64,000 bases of DNA from Puccinia triticina (GCF_026914185.1 NC_070573.1:3899501-3963500), one strand, 5' to 3'. Positions 11,701-22,606 are shown, numbered from the stretch's first letter. Notes: generated from the sequence alone by a model not told the origin. Numbers and translations are program-made.

Positions 11701-12324
11701 GGTAGTTCATTGGTAAAGATCTGTGTATTCTCCAGCCTTCTTGAAAGCAAGATGGGAATTGAACCTACCAATTTATGGTCATTCAAATAATCATCCTTGT
11801 GAGGTTGGTCATGGAAATGGAGATATCCCATACATCTGAGCAGCAGGAATCACCCAATTACCTCTAGTGGTGTGAATTTCTCAATCAAAGATATTCGAGA
11901 TTGTTAAGCTTTTTTCAATAAGCATCATGAGCCATTTAAAAATGGTGGGAGCAATGATTGGTGTGGGAAACATATGAAACACAAATTATTTTGCATCTAT
12001 GACAGGAGGTGGGTGCCTTTCTTGGCTGGTACCTGTGTGATTTGCCAACTTCTCCTTTGACATTTGCTGAAATTTTGCTTAGGAGAGGACAGGTCATCAA
12101 ATACAGGCTGATCGCGCCCTTGCACCAGAATTTTCCCTTAGAGTTGTGCATCATCAGAGGCCAAGGGAGATCTGCTTCACAGAAGCATTCTCAGATTCCA
12201 GGTGTGTGTATTGCAGGGGGGGATGCGTCAAGATTTTGACCTACTCCTACCTGGGTACAGGAAGAAGCACGCCTAGTGAACCAACAAAAAGCACCTCGGG
12301 GGTCTCAGGGGAGCCTTCCCCAAA

Positions 12325-12650
12325 GCCCACCATGCTGCTGTCTGATGCCTGTCCACCCTCACGTTTGGGCAAACGTCATGGTGGGCATCAGGCAGTGTTT
12401 AACAAATCTTCAACTCTCATCCTAACCACTAAAATAAAGCAAGTCCCTCTGTTTGTTGAGGGGGGATGCTCTCCCGCAGGGACCCTCCAAAGGAGGGTCA
12501 CTGCGGGATGGCGTCCCCCAATGCTTGTCCACCCTAACATTTGCGCGAACGTCACGGTGGACATCAGACATTGTTGAACAACTTCTCAACTCCACTTCAA
12601 ACCACTAATTTAACCAAGTCCCTCTGTTTGTGAAGGGGGGGCACCATTCC
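12325..12650. repeat. Two degenerate tandem units of about 178 bp
   Basis: The block with TGTCCACCC..ACGTTTGGGCAAACGTCA..CATCAG, followed by AAGTCCCTCTGTTTGT, occurs at about 12345-12470 and again at about 12523-12640. Each unit has an internal palindrome (ACGTTTGGGCAAACGT in the first). Confidence 0.6.
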
Positions 12651-14931
12651 TCAGGAACCCTTGCTTCCTTTGGAGGCTTGTGCTTTGCGCAAGTGGCGGT
12701 GCACCAGGCCCTCCAAAAAGAGAGATTTTTGTGAAGTTAGTCCTACCCACCAGCTTGATGTGCTCTTGGAGACACGTGCCACGCCACCACATTTTTACAG
12801 TGAACCACGCTCTGCTTCCCCCAAAATAGAGAATACTGTTACTGCACACAACACTTAATTTACAACCCAATATCCCTCTGTAAATTCATTACCTGGAAAA
12901 ATAGCAGAATCAGCCCCCACTTATCTCAGCTTCTATTTATGCTAACAAAACAACATATTCTAATTCAAGAAAAAGTAGTGTGCAACCACAGAAACAAATA
13001 ATACAACTAATTGTCATTAATGGAACTGTTGACCCCGTGTTAAGTAGTAGCAACTGTATTACTGCTTCTTGCAGCTTGAGCCGCATGCCAAGCCAGCAAC
13101 ACATTTGCAGGTGTAGAATTTGATCATGAGATAGGATTACACTTACAAAACCTGGACATTCTAAGCATGTAGACTCTATATGTTCTGCTTGCCAATCATT
13201 GAGTTGCATAAGCATCCAAGTAATCCCCACTTGATCCCAAGCCCAGTTTATTGATGTTGATCACAAAACAGTGTTTTCCAACTTCCAGGGCGCCTGTTTC
13301 CCCTGGAAGGAGCGTAGTGAGTCCCGAAACTGTGAGAAATTGTCCCCCATTACAAGTCATGACTTTTGCACATAATTTTCCCTTTGGACTTTTCATGGGT
13401 GAGTACATACATCTTTCCATAAAAGAGTCAAGACTTGTCACACATGAGAGGATGGCCACCTGCATCTGGCACATTTTAACCAAAAATTGAAAAGTTGAAA
13501 ACTTGAAGGAAATTTAAGTGTACCTTCCAATGTAGATGATTTCAACGAACCAATAGAAGGGCCACAGCATCAGTAAACAAAAGCTGGATTCATCCAAAAA
13601 TATGCCTTATAATTCTTTTTACTATATTATCCAGAGGCGTTTGTAAGGCATGATTGTTGGTTTAATCATGAATCAAGAAGATTCACATCTTACACAAGTC
13701 GGCCCAGAATAGATTTCATCATTGCATAGAAATGGCCATTTGCATGGCATAAAGACAAGGTCCCCTTCAACAACTGATCACTAACTCAATACTTGATCAA
13801 CAGAGCAGTTGATCATACATTAGGCTACAGTTATCCTTGCAATACTGTGGAAAGTTACACAAGAGTTATGGTAAACTCTAGCATCACATCAGTACCTGGG
13901 TCTGATGGAATTATGGTATGGCACTCTGTAGGAAGTGCGACAGATTCCCCCTGGTGAGAAAATTATACAAACAGATGTCTGTGTGGAATTTCCAAACTCA
14001 AGGAAAAATACGTCAGATGGCCATCTGCCGCAGATCGAGCAGCATATTGTGCAGAAACTATCCATGATTTCATTGACGATGCTGTTGGCTTGGTTGATGG
14101 GAAAATCTTTCCCTTGGCATTTGGGCCAACCGTCCACAAGGAAGACTTTTGAATGCAAAAGAGCATCTACGGGATGAACTTGATGATTGTCTATACCCGG
14201 GAACAAAAGATAATATATGCGCTGCATGGCTGGTGTGGTAGTGCACATGACCAGCGGGTCTACAAAAATTTACAGGTATGTTACCAGCGTGAAGGCAGTG
14301 TGTGCTCCATTACCTGAATCACTGAGGCACCTTGTAGCTCTTCATACAACCAAACATATACTTTTCTCCGGGGCAGTACTTGTTGGCTGATTCAGGTTAC
14401 ACAGCTTCACAAACACTTATTCCTGCGTTCAAACGGTCACCTGGGCAACTATTACTGGCAAACAAACAAGCCTTCAACTACGAATTGATTCACCACCGTG
14501 TTGAAGTTGGACACTGCATTGGGATGCTGAAGAACAGATTCCAGTCTCTCAAATTACTCCAGCAAAGGTTATGCGACATCCAATCGGCAAGGCGATTAAA
14601 CCAATGGCTCAAGGTTTGTGTGATCTCGCACACCTTTTCCTCTCACACAACTGTGATTGGCAGGTGTTGTCTGCCCATCACGTTGCACCAGCTTCTGATT
14701 TGGAGCCGGAAGTGGAGGCACCTAAGCCCAAGGAAGGTTGCTTTGACTTCAAAGACACATCTTGCAGAGATCAGCTTTTTGGTTTGTTCTGTGAACAAGG
14801 AAATACATGATATTTTTGTTGAGTTATCTCAAACCTCTGACTCTGTCAGCCTTAGAGTCAACTCAACTGACCTAAAGTCTGCCTTTTTCTACTTTTTACA
14901 CATGAATTACTTCATATGTTTTTCATCTTAA

Positions 14932-15440
14932 GAGATACCCTTGTTTTGACTTCATATTCTGTTTGCTCATGCAATTTTAACCCTATTTACAGCTTATCAA
15001 TTCTTTTTAACTCCACTCCTTCCCTGAGTTATTGAGTTGTAGCGCGCCTGCGCAGTTGTGACGTGTCAGCGCTACCAGGCGAGCCAAACCACATGTACAT
15101 ATGTAAATTACATAAGGAAAATGTGAAAATTTTTGAAGTCAGGATCCCCCATGCAGCTGGAGTATCCACAGACTTCAGCACACCAGAACCACACCCCAGA
15201 TAACCCCAGGATCACCACCAAAGAGTTTACAACACTCCCAATATACCTACCGTCACAGGCGCCTAGGATATTGACAGTAAGTAACCTCTTTCACTGAACC
15301 TAGTTTATCTCAGAGGTACAACTCTGTGTCTTGCTTGATCTGCTCTCCTTTGCTGGCCTTTGCCTCATTCTTGATCACAGGGCTGTCCCTGCTTAACTTC
15401 ATTCTTTTTCTGCGGTTTTTGCAACAAACAAATCACATAG
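14932..15440. other. Intergenic sequence without a recognised feature
   Basis: No ORF of useful length and no repeat shared with the rest of the window. It contains a GC-rich segment with GTAGCGCGCC..AGCGCTACC near 15040-15080 that could be a short hairpin. Confidence 0.4.
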
Positions 15441-15770
15441 GTTTCCCTTTAAAGAACCTTGACTATCCAGAAGGAAGCTTAAAATTGTGGCTGAATTAAA
15501 CTTGTCTAATCCAGGATCCCTCCACGTTTCTTTGGTGAGAGGAGGCTGTAGCACTCTCTAGCACAGCTTGGCAGCACTCTTCTGAAGAGGTAGCATTGCC
15601 AGTGGACGTGCATTCCCACCAGAATAACCTTGAATATCTGCTTATCTTGATCCTGCTCAGTTTCTCTCTCTCTTTCTCTCTCTCTCTCTTATATTTGTAT
15701 TTTCTTTATCCAAAGAAATCCAAATATTCCCCCCTTCTTTCTTGTGTCCTGCTGTCACTATAGAGACTCA
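15441..15770. repeat. Dispersed repeat, copy 2 (about 330 bp)
   Basis: A near-identical second copy of 802-1131, same orientation, including the TCTCTC tract and the end GAGACTCAGG. It directly precedes a truncated LTR fragment. Confidence 0.75.
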
Positions 15771-15784
15771 GGCTCACAGACTCA

Positions 15785-16071
15785 GTCTTATTTCCCACCT
15801 AGTAAATTCTTAATTGGGTGATTACACAATGAAGGAGTGAGAATTATAGGAACCTGTGAGTGGGGTACCCTAGGTTAATTTAGGTGTAGATTAAGAATAT
15901 AAAATAATATTCAGATTTTACTTATGTAAGAGACAGTAATGATGTCTTTGTTATTTTTGTGTTTTTATTTTATGGTATTACATGTGTAAGAGTGTAATAA
16001 TATCTCTTTCATATGTAATACTACTTTTTATTTTTATGTTACGGTGGCTCTGCTATAGTAGCCAGCTGACA
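15785..16071 (-). repeat. Truncated, diverged LTR fragment related to the Gypsy LTR
   Basis: The last roughly 290 bp align by eye with the right-hand end of the 1447-bp Gypsy LTRs: GGTACCCTAG, a TAGATTA motif, then GTTACGGTGGCTCTG and TAGTAGCCAGCTGACA. Divergence is clearly higher than among the three full LTR copies, so this is an older insertion. It truncates the 5' LTR of the next element at 16072. Confidence 0.75.
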
Positions 16072-16363
16072 ACAAGAGTATCACACCCCCTTTCACGACC
16101 TCATCCTCCGCCCTACACTTAGTTGTTCCCTGCCCTTACCTAGCTTGGCAGAGAATCACTGGACGACTCTCTGTTGACGCTAGGTAAGAGTCTCCCTTTT
16201 TCTCAACCAGTTGTAGATAGACACTAACAAGAGAATCACCGGACGACTCTCTGTTGACACTAGTAATCCACCCGATCCGTTTGGAGCTAGAACTCTCCGG
16301 CTTTGTGCCTGTCCCGGCCCCCTTCAAAGACACCTTAGTGAAGGACTCATCAGAGTCCTTACA
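16072..16363 (+). repeat. 5' LTR of element A (left end missing)
   Basis: It matches 19670-19940. It contains two 32-bp direct repeats (16152-16183 and 16232-16263, two mismatches) separated by a 48-bp spacer that begins GTAAGAG and ends CAAG. Confidence 0.75.
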
Positions 16364-16451
16364 CTTTTTTTTTCTACTCCAACAACATTTTTTTTCTCTT
16401 CTTCCCGTACCGTCCCGCTCCTCAACAAGTAACAACCAAACAAGAAACTTA

Positions 16452-17551
16452 CACCAGGAAAAAAAAAATAGTCACTTGATGGCAAGTGACATGATGCAGC
16501 TTTGGTTTCTGCTCCAGAGCTACTCCAGCGCTGCTCCAAGTCTGCTCCACCAGCACTTGTAGAGCTTGCAGGACTGCACCAGAGCACTCAATGTGGCACA
16601 GTCAGCTGATCCTAATTTTTTCCCAGGAATAGCTGATGCTCATCATAAGCTGAGCAGTAGGCATTGACTGAGCCTGGGCCAAAGCTGAGCATTGGCTGAT
16701 CCTGGGCCACAGCTGAGCATTGGATATTCTAAGCCTGAAAAAAATCCAAGTGTCAGCTGGACCAAGAATATTCCAAATCTGAGCATCAGCTAAGCCAACA
16801 ATGGTCCAAAGCTGAGCGTACAAAGCTGAGCATTGGCTGAGCCAAGGCTGTTCCAAAGCTGAGTATCAGATTTTTTGAGACTATTCAAAAGATCAATATC
16901 ACCTGAGCCAAGGCTGTTCCACAGCTGAGCATCAGCTGAGCCAAGGCTGGTCCACAGCTGAGCATCAGCTGAGCCAAGGCTGGTCCACAGCTGAGCATCA
17001 GCTGAGCCAAGGCTGGTCCACAGCTGAGCATCAGCTGAGCCAAGGCTGGTCCACAGCTGAGCATCAGCTGAGCCAAGGCTGGTCCACAGCTGAGCATCAG
17101 CTGTTACAGGAGTGGTCAGACTCAGAATCTGAGCATTTGCTGGGCCAAGATTTATCCAAATCTGAAAATCAGCTTAGCCAATACTGGTCCAAAGCTGAGC
17201 ATTGGCTGGGCCAATGATAGTCCTAATCTGAGTCTAAGCTGAGCCATGACTGGAATAAAGCTGAAAATAAGCTGGGCCAGGACTGGTTCTGATCTGGGCA
17301 ACAAAGCTGAGCATGAGCTGGGCACCAAAGCTGAGCATAAGCTGGGAGCTAAAGCTGAGTATCAGCTGACCAGAAATGGGGATCAGTGGTGCCCTGCAAA
17401 AACTGAGGATCTCCTGTGGAAATTCTTAAACTGGTTAGATGGTGGGTAGATGGTGGGTAGATGATGGGTAGATGGTGGGTACATGGTGGGTAGCCCGCTG
17501 GAGCTGGCATGATGTCACTTGTCATCAAGTGACTACTTTTTTTTCCTGGTG
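16452..17551. mobile_element. 1100-bp MITE with TTA duplication and internal minisatellite
   Basis: The left end is CACCAGGAAAAAAA followed by TAGTCACTTGATGGCAAGTG; the right end is the near-complement, ending TTTTTCCTGGTG. TTA flanks both sides (16449-16451 and 17552-17554), matching PIF/Harbinger-type insertion. The interior is built from diverged AGCTGAGCATCAGCT units. No coding sequence; apparent ORFs on the minus strand only translate the repeat. Confidence 0.85.
16904..17101. repeat. Six near-identical 33-bp tandem units
   Basis: The unit TGAGCCAAGGCTGGTCCAC plus AGCTGAGCATCAGC repeats about six times with one early variant (GTTCC). Diverged relatives occur across 16570-17380. Confidence 0.9.
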
Positions 17552-17662
17552 TTACCACCCCGTCCCTCCCGGTCCCGCCCTGCCCTGTCCCTCCCCGTCC
17601 TGTCCCACTACGTTCCGTTCCGTCTTGCCCCGTTCCACCCACGCCTCACTTGTTGCCGTTCC

Positions 17663-18862
17663 ATGACAACAAGGCAGTCGAATAAGGACCCTCTCGTACC
17701 GATATCAGATCCCGAAGCAATTATCCGTTCCGCTAACACAGAACACCGCAGACAAGCCCAACTTGACACCCCCCTGCGGAACAACCCAGCACATCCCACC
17801 ATGCCTTCCCCCAACGGCCAACATCCCAAAACTGGAGACGATCAAGGCGGCATGGTCATTGAGGAGATGATGGCAGCCATGTTGGCCTTCCAGAAAACCA
17901 CCCAGACCCAGTTGCAAACGGCACTGAAGCTAAACAACTCTTGTTTTGATAAGCTGGAATCGGTCTTGATCGGCAGCTTGAGCGTGAAAACTGAGCCCTC
18001 TCCCTTGGCAGCTGTAGCGGAACCCAAATCGGACCGCATCGACCTGCAACGGTTCAAATCGGACAGACCCAAGTTCCGGGGTCCATTCCAGGAGGTCGAG
18101 CCCTTATTAAACTGGATCCGCGGGGTCCAGATCCACTTCACCACACAAGCCATAACCAACGACAACAACAAACTGCACGTCATCGGCAGCCTTCTCGAGG
18201 AGACCAACCTTCTCGCCTTCTAAGCCACTGAGGTCAAAAACTACATGGGCAAGCCCTGGGCCACCTTTAAGGCTATGCTTTTTGAATATGCCCTCCCGCA
18301 GTCCTGGCAAAGCAACATCAAAGAGAAGATTCAACACATCGCAATGAAGGACACCGAGTCTTTCACCGCTTACAGCACCCGAGCTCGCATGCTACAAAGT
18401 ATGCTCAATTTTGATAACATAATGCTATCCGACCACGACTTGGCAGAACTGGTGGTCTATGGGATGCCTCAAGACCTCAAGGCTAAGGCCAAGGAGTGGC
18501 AACTCCTTGATGCCCCCGATTTCAAATACAGCGTTTTCAAGCAACGATGCAGCCTGTTTTACGAAACCCTCCCACAACACCGTTTTTGCCCCGGCTCGTC
18601 CCCTCCCCCTTCCTCCTACAATCAAGGCGACCCCAATTTTGTTTGGCGCATACATGCCTACTTGGATACAGTGGGCAAATGCCACTTTTGCAAGAAACAC
18701 TGCACAAACGCAGCGGGGACGTGCCCAGGACCATGCGACCGCAACCGTGTTGTGATCCTCAACTCTTTTTTCACCCCTCCTAAACCTCCCAACTACTCAG
18801 CACCCTGGGCTTGGACCAGCCCTCAGGCGCCACCTAAACCCCTGTCCTCTGCGCCGGGTTGA
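17663..18862 (+). pseudogene. LTR retrotransposon Gag with one internal stop
   Basis: It starts at the ATG at 17663. The N-terminal part is polar. The middle carries a capsid-like region (LQRFKSDRPKFRGPFQEVEPLLNWIRGV, IGSLLEETN, then WATFKAMLFEYALP, FTAYSTRARML, LAELVVYGMP) typical of retrotransposon Gag. The end has a cysteine-rich CHFCKKHC..CPGPC segment resembling a modified zinc knuckle. A single in-frame TAA at 18221-18223 splits it; the frame is otherwise continuous across the break, so this is one gene with a nonsense mutation. It would package the element's RNA in a capsid. From 18863 to 19630 there is coding-like but unassignable sequence and no pol motif. Confidence 0.8.
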
Positions 18863-19630
18863 CCCGTGGGACGACCAGCGGGGGTGGCGACCTTAACCAA
18901 CAAGGTCAACAAATACCCTGCCCTCTCCGCAAGCGCTATTGCTCAATAATCCGAGATTAATGGAGTCGTTCAATCAACTGAGCTTGCGGGCCTTACTCTT
19001 GACAAGATTGTGGCGGATGAGTGCGGCCCCCTGTCTGATGCTGATTTCATCAACGACACCAACAAGAATCCGGTCTACTATGAAGAGCATAGCCTTGCAG
19101 CAACCACCACTTCCTGCAATTATTGCACGGACCCCGCCTTCAATGAACGCTGTATCAAACATTTACTGGTGGATGAGACTGAGTGGGTGCCCCCCTCTCT
19201 TCCCCCCGCCCGCTCGCTTCACCAGTTTCACGCTGGACATTGCTTACGTGGTCATGTACGCAATATAGGACGTCGACTTCACATTGTCACGAGCCAACCC
19301 TTCAACGCCCAACCTGGTGTACAGCACCATGTGGCTGCCACCATCACCATTCCCATGCATTCTCCTTTCCCCGTGTTCCTTCTCTGCTTGACTGGTAATA
19401 TATGTCCCCCCGCTCCGCCTCCCACGACACGCTGCCTACCTCTTCGACTTCGAGAGCCAAAGGCACCTGAAACAAGATCAGGTTTGGTCTTGAAGATTCA
19501 AGCTGAGCAGCAGAAGCGCTCCGCCCCACTTTTGAACATTCTAAGATCACCCTTCCCGATGACCCCCATTTTTTTCATCTAATTGTTCCCCTCCTGTTTT
19601 TTCTTTCTTTCCTTCTTCCTCTCCTCTTAT

Positions 19631-19642
19631 AGGAGGGGAGAC
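19631..19642 (+). other. Polypurine tract of element A
   Basis: The purine run AGGAGGGGAGAC directly precedes the TGTAAATC start of the 3' LTR, the expected place for plus-strand priming. Confidence 0.65.
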
Positions 19643-19940
19643 TGTAAATCCCGCGCCCTGCACGCACTTCACAAGAGTATCACACCCCCTTTCACGACCT
19701 CATCCTCCGCCCTACACTTAGTTGTTCCCCGCCCTTACCTAGCTCGGCAGAGAATCACCGGACGACTCTCTGTTGACGCTAGGTAAGAGTCTCCCTTTTT
19801 CTCAACCAGTTGTAGATAGACACTAACAAGAGAATCACTGGACAACTCTCTGTTGACACTAGTAATCCACCCAATCCGTTTGGAGCTAGAACTCTCCGGC
19901 TTTGTGCCTGTCCCGTGCCCCTTTCAAAGACACCTTAGTG
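19643..19940 (+). repeat. 3' LTR of element A (right end missing)
   Basis: It starts TGTAAATCCCGCGCC and matches the 5' LTR from ACAAGAGTATCAC to CACCTTAGTG, where it joins a family B LTR fragment. It has the same pair of 32-bp direct repeats around a GTAAGAG..CAAG spacer. Confidence 0.75.
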
Positions 19941-20226
19941 TTGGACCCGCACTTAGTCCAGCAGTTCCCCCGTCCCTCCTAGCTCAGCAGAGATGTCCCT
20001 TCCATCTCTCCTGAGCTAGGTGAGTCTGCCCAGTTTCCTCTCTCTCTCTCTTCCTCTCCTCCTTCTTCTCAGAACCCTTGTAGATAGTCCTGACACAGAG
20101 ATGTCCCTTCCATCTCTCCTGAGCTAGGTTTTCTGCAATCCACACAACCGTTGGTTCTAGAAATCTCCCAAGGCTCAGCCTTCCTTGTTCCCAGTGCCAG
20201 TTTCCAACCAGTGAAGCGCCCCCCTA
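19941..20226 (+). repeat. LTR fragment, family B
   Basis: It matches 36735-37018 closely, from GGACCCGCACTTAGTCC to CCCAGTGCCAGTTT, but lacks the LTR start seen there. It contains a perfect 29-bp direct repeat (19991-20019 and 20099-20127) with a spacer that begins GTGAGT and ends TGACACAG. Bases 20227-20371 hold nothing recognised. Confidence 0.7.
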
Positions 20227-20544
20227 TTTGGAGCGCTTACGCACTATGAAAAAAACTCAAGAAACTGGTGTCAGTTGAAATGCCAGATCCAGGCTGATAC
20301 AATGCCACATACCTGAGTTTGTCCAGCTTTATTCCTGGTTGAATTCATGTATTTTTATGGATTAGCTCAGCCTAAGCAGTATGTTCAGAGTCTGCTTAGA
20401 CACACCAGCCACCACACTAACTTTGTGCACAGTTAGTGTTGAGCTGCTCAGCTGGCACAGCAGTAGCACCTAAATACATACGGGCACCCTTTCAAGCGGG
20501 AGGCATCCCTCCCTCCAACAGAGGGGGCCGCATACACCCACCCG

Positions 20545-20810
20545 CGTGGACCAGGAGGAATCCCTCCCGGTCAACAACATAACACAACCCGGAGGAATCC
20601 CTCCTGCCCCTGGTCAACAAGGCAAGATAACAGTTGACCGGGCGGAATCCCTCCCGTTCAACAGTTATGTACAATTTTCCGGACTGGGAGGACTCCCTCC
20701 CGGTCGACAACATCACACAACTTTTGACCGGGCAGAATCCCTCCCGGTCAACAGTTATATACGCTGTCTTGAGTGGGAGGACTCCCTCCCGGTCAACACC
20801 CTAAGAAGGC
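20545..20810. repeat. Palindromic minisatellite, left array
   Basis: Repeated hairpin units of the form TTGACCGGGCGGAATCCCTC + CCGGTCAAC, alternating with ACTGGGAGGACTCCCTCCC + GGTC and spacers such as GTTATGTACAAT. Unit spacing is about 40 bp. Confidence 0.8.
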
Positions 20811-20853
20811 GCAGGTTGCTGTGAAAGAGAACAAAGAAGATGATTAGACACAG

Positions 20854-21540
20854 TTGGCTATTCCATTTTCAGAGGGCTATGCACCAGTCTCATGCAGCTC
20901 CTCACAAGGCACTGAGGAATTGCCGGTGACCAAAGATCCACCAGTCACCGAAGAGTTGCCAATTTTCTCAGTCTTACCAAAACGCGCGGGTCTGCCTTCA
21001 TGCTTACCGTCACTACCTTTGTTGCATCCGTCCCAAATCAAGAAGAGGAAGTTGTCTACAGCTCGCAATTTCTCTTCACGAAAGGCTTTCAAGATGGACA
21101 TTGAGAACTCATCTGCATTAAAGATGTCTAACAATGAGAGGGAAATCCGCGCAGAGCCACGCGTTGCTCTTTGGGACACCAACGGGCAACGAACTGCATC
21201 ATTTCAAGTGGAAGCCGGCCGCTAAATACTGTCTCGCCATGTGAATGCTGACCCAGTGGCACCGGCTTCACCAACCGGCGGCAGCTTGAACTTCCCCTCA
21301 ATATCGGAATGGTTTTCACCTCCACCTTTGCCGGCAAAGGGAAACAAAGGATGTATATCGTTCATATTGTGCTCCAACAAAGAATCCGAACAAAGTTACA
21401 CCACTGCCACCACTTCCTATGAGATCTTGACTCCACATAGGACCCCAACTCGCCACGCTGCAAGCAAAGGGCTTCCCATGACGCCAAGCAGATTACTCCA
21501 TTCACCATCTTGCCATCGCTTCTGGACTAACCCCGTAAGC
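20854..21540 (+). pseudogene. Coding-like fragment captured inside the foldback element
   Basis: One reading frame stays open from 20854 to beyond 21540 except for a TAA near 21223. The product is Ser/Pro-rich and basic (SQIKKRKLSTARNFSSRKAF, then SEWFSPPPLPAKG). Base composition differs from the flanking minisatellite, and the frame fades where the right array starts. It looks like part of a host gene picked up by the element. I do not recognise the family. Confidence 0.4.
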
Positions 21541-21554
21541 GGACTTCATCCACC

Positions 21555-22190
21555 GGGCGGACTCCCTCCCGGTCGACAACATAGCACAACTGTTGACCGG
21601 GCGGAATCCCTCCCGGTCAACAGTTATGTACAATTGTCTCGACTGGGAGGACTCCCTCCCAGTCGACAACATCACACAACAGTTGAACGGGTGGAATCCC
21701 TCCCAGTCAACAACATCACACAACTTTTTACTGGGCGGAATCCCTCCCGGTCAACAGTTATGTACAATTTTCTTGACTGGAAGGACTCCCTCCCGGTCGA
21801 CAACATCATACAACTGTTGACCGGGCGGAATCCCTCCCGGTCAACAGTTATATAAAACTGTCTTGACTGGGATGACTCCCTCCCAACTGTCGACCGGGAA
21901 GGATTCTGCCCGGTCAACAGTTGTGTGATGTTGTTGACCGGGAGGGATTCCACCCGGTCAACAGTTGTGTGATGTTGTTGACCGGGAGGGAGTCCTCCCA
22001 GTCAAGACAATTGTACATAACTGTTGACCGGGAGGGATTCCGCCCGGTCAACAGTTGTGCTATGTTGTTGACCGGGAGGGATTCCGCCCGGTTGACTGTT
22101 ATCTTGCCTTGTTGACCAGGGGCAGGAGGAATTCCTCCGGGTGGTGTTATGTTGTTGACCGGGAGGGATTCCTCCTGGTCCACGCGGGTG
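21555..22190. repeat. Palindromic minisatellite, right array
   Basis: The same hairpin units as 20545-20810. After about 21890 the array reads as the reverse complement of the left array, forming the inner part of the right arm. Confidence 0.8.
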
Positions 22191-22357
22191 GGTGTATGCA
22201 GCCTCGTCTGTCGGAGGGAGGGATGCCTCCCGCTTGAAAGGGTGCCCACATGTATTTAGGTGCTACTGCTGTGCCAGCTGAGCAGCTCCACACTAACTGT
22301 GCACAAAGTTAGTGTGGTGGCTGGTGTGGCTAAGCAGAGTCTGAACATACTGCTTAG

Positions 22358-22606
22358 CTCAAACTGCCAAGCAAATTCCAGCAGGGATTCATTTTTTATG
22401 AGGCTTTTTTAAATGGAGACTGAACTCGAGTATGCTGCATGTCAACTGACAGGGGTTTCTCAAGTTTTTTTCATAGTGACACTTTTTTTTTCTTGAACCA
22501 ATACCCGCCATTGCCCAACTCTGCCTGCCCTGATCCTCTCTGTCTGCTCTGCCTTCTACCGTCTGCCCTATCACCTCTGCCTGCTCTATTGACCAACCAC
22601 CCCAGC
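22358..22606. other. Pyrimidine-rich sequence, left flank of the Gypsy insertion
   Basis: A C/T-rich plus strand with CTGCCTGC and CTCTGTCTGC motifs. It is continuous with 32717 onward if the Gypsy element and one copy of its CCAGC duplication are removed. No gene recognised. Confidence 0.5.

Larger units (their letters stand above)
10968..13956. mobile_element. 2989-bp non-autonomous element with hairpin-bearing TIRs (AGA duplication)
   Basis: The left end CACCAGGGGGGAATCTGTCG and the right end (..GACAGATTCCCCCTGGTG) are inverted repeats of about 45 bp. They include a subterminal hairpin (GGCACTCTGTAG..AGTGC on the right arm). AGA flanks both sides (10965-10967 and 13957-13959). It interrupts the transposase coding sequence, which resumes after it. 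I recognise no coding sequence inside; short ORFs there look random. It carries a MITE (11371-11700) and a tandem repeat (about 12325-12650). The rest, including 12900-13900, holds nothing I can name. Confidence 0.75.
10200..14931 (+). pseudogene. PIF/Harbinger (DDE_Tnp_4-like) transposase, split and decayed
   Basis: An N-terminal part starts at 10200, and a second conserved block runs from 10708 to about 10890 (MTHNSFYVFLNKI, WQLLVALAHLG), with short introns likely between them. The gene is interrupted by the element at 10968-13956 and resumes at about 13960. The RNase H-like catalytic triad can be followed. The first Asp is in GLVDGKIFPL (about 14084-14113), the second in LLADSGY (about 14377-14397), and the Glu in the RVEVGHCIGMLKNRFQSLK segment (14497-14550). 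Between the first two, HGWCGSAHDQRVYKN is also family-typical. A frameshift and stop lie near 14150, after the first Asp, and the C-terminus beyond about 14640 is not recognisable. It would have cut and pasted DNA with 3-bp TWA target duplications. Ends of the host element were not found. Confidence 0.8.
16072..19940 (+). mobile_element. Gag-only LTR retrotransposon (family A)
   Basis: The 5' LTR (16072-16363, missing about the first 30 bp) and the 3' LTR (19643-19940, cut at its right end) share the unit from ACAAGAGTATCACACCCCC to CACCTTAGTG. The 3' LTR starts TGTAAATC, directly after a polypurine tract (19631-19642). The 5' LTR ends ..CCTTACA, giving TGTAA..TTACA termini. Internally there is one gag-like gene and no protease, reverse transcriptase or integrase, so movement would need enzymes in trans. 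A MITE (16452-17551) sits between the 5' LTR and gag. Confidence 0.75.
20372..22357. mobile_element. Foldback element built of palindromic minisatellites
   Basis: The left arm starts CTAAGCAGTATGTTCAGAG and the right arm ends with the near-complement. The arms also share the TTAGTGT, GTATTTAGGTGCTACTGCTG and CCCACCCGCG blocks, so each is some 200 bp or longer. Inside, arrays of GACCGGGCGGAATCCCTCC units (each ending CGGTC) run inward from both ends in opposite orientation. The centre holds a coding-like fragment (20854-21540). Target duplication not determined. Confidence 0.75.

Noticed and set aside
16885..17097. Minus-strand ORF encoding a repeated GPALAQLMLSC peptide
   Set aside because: Direct translation of the 33-bp minisatellite.
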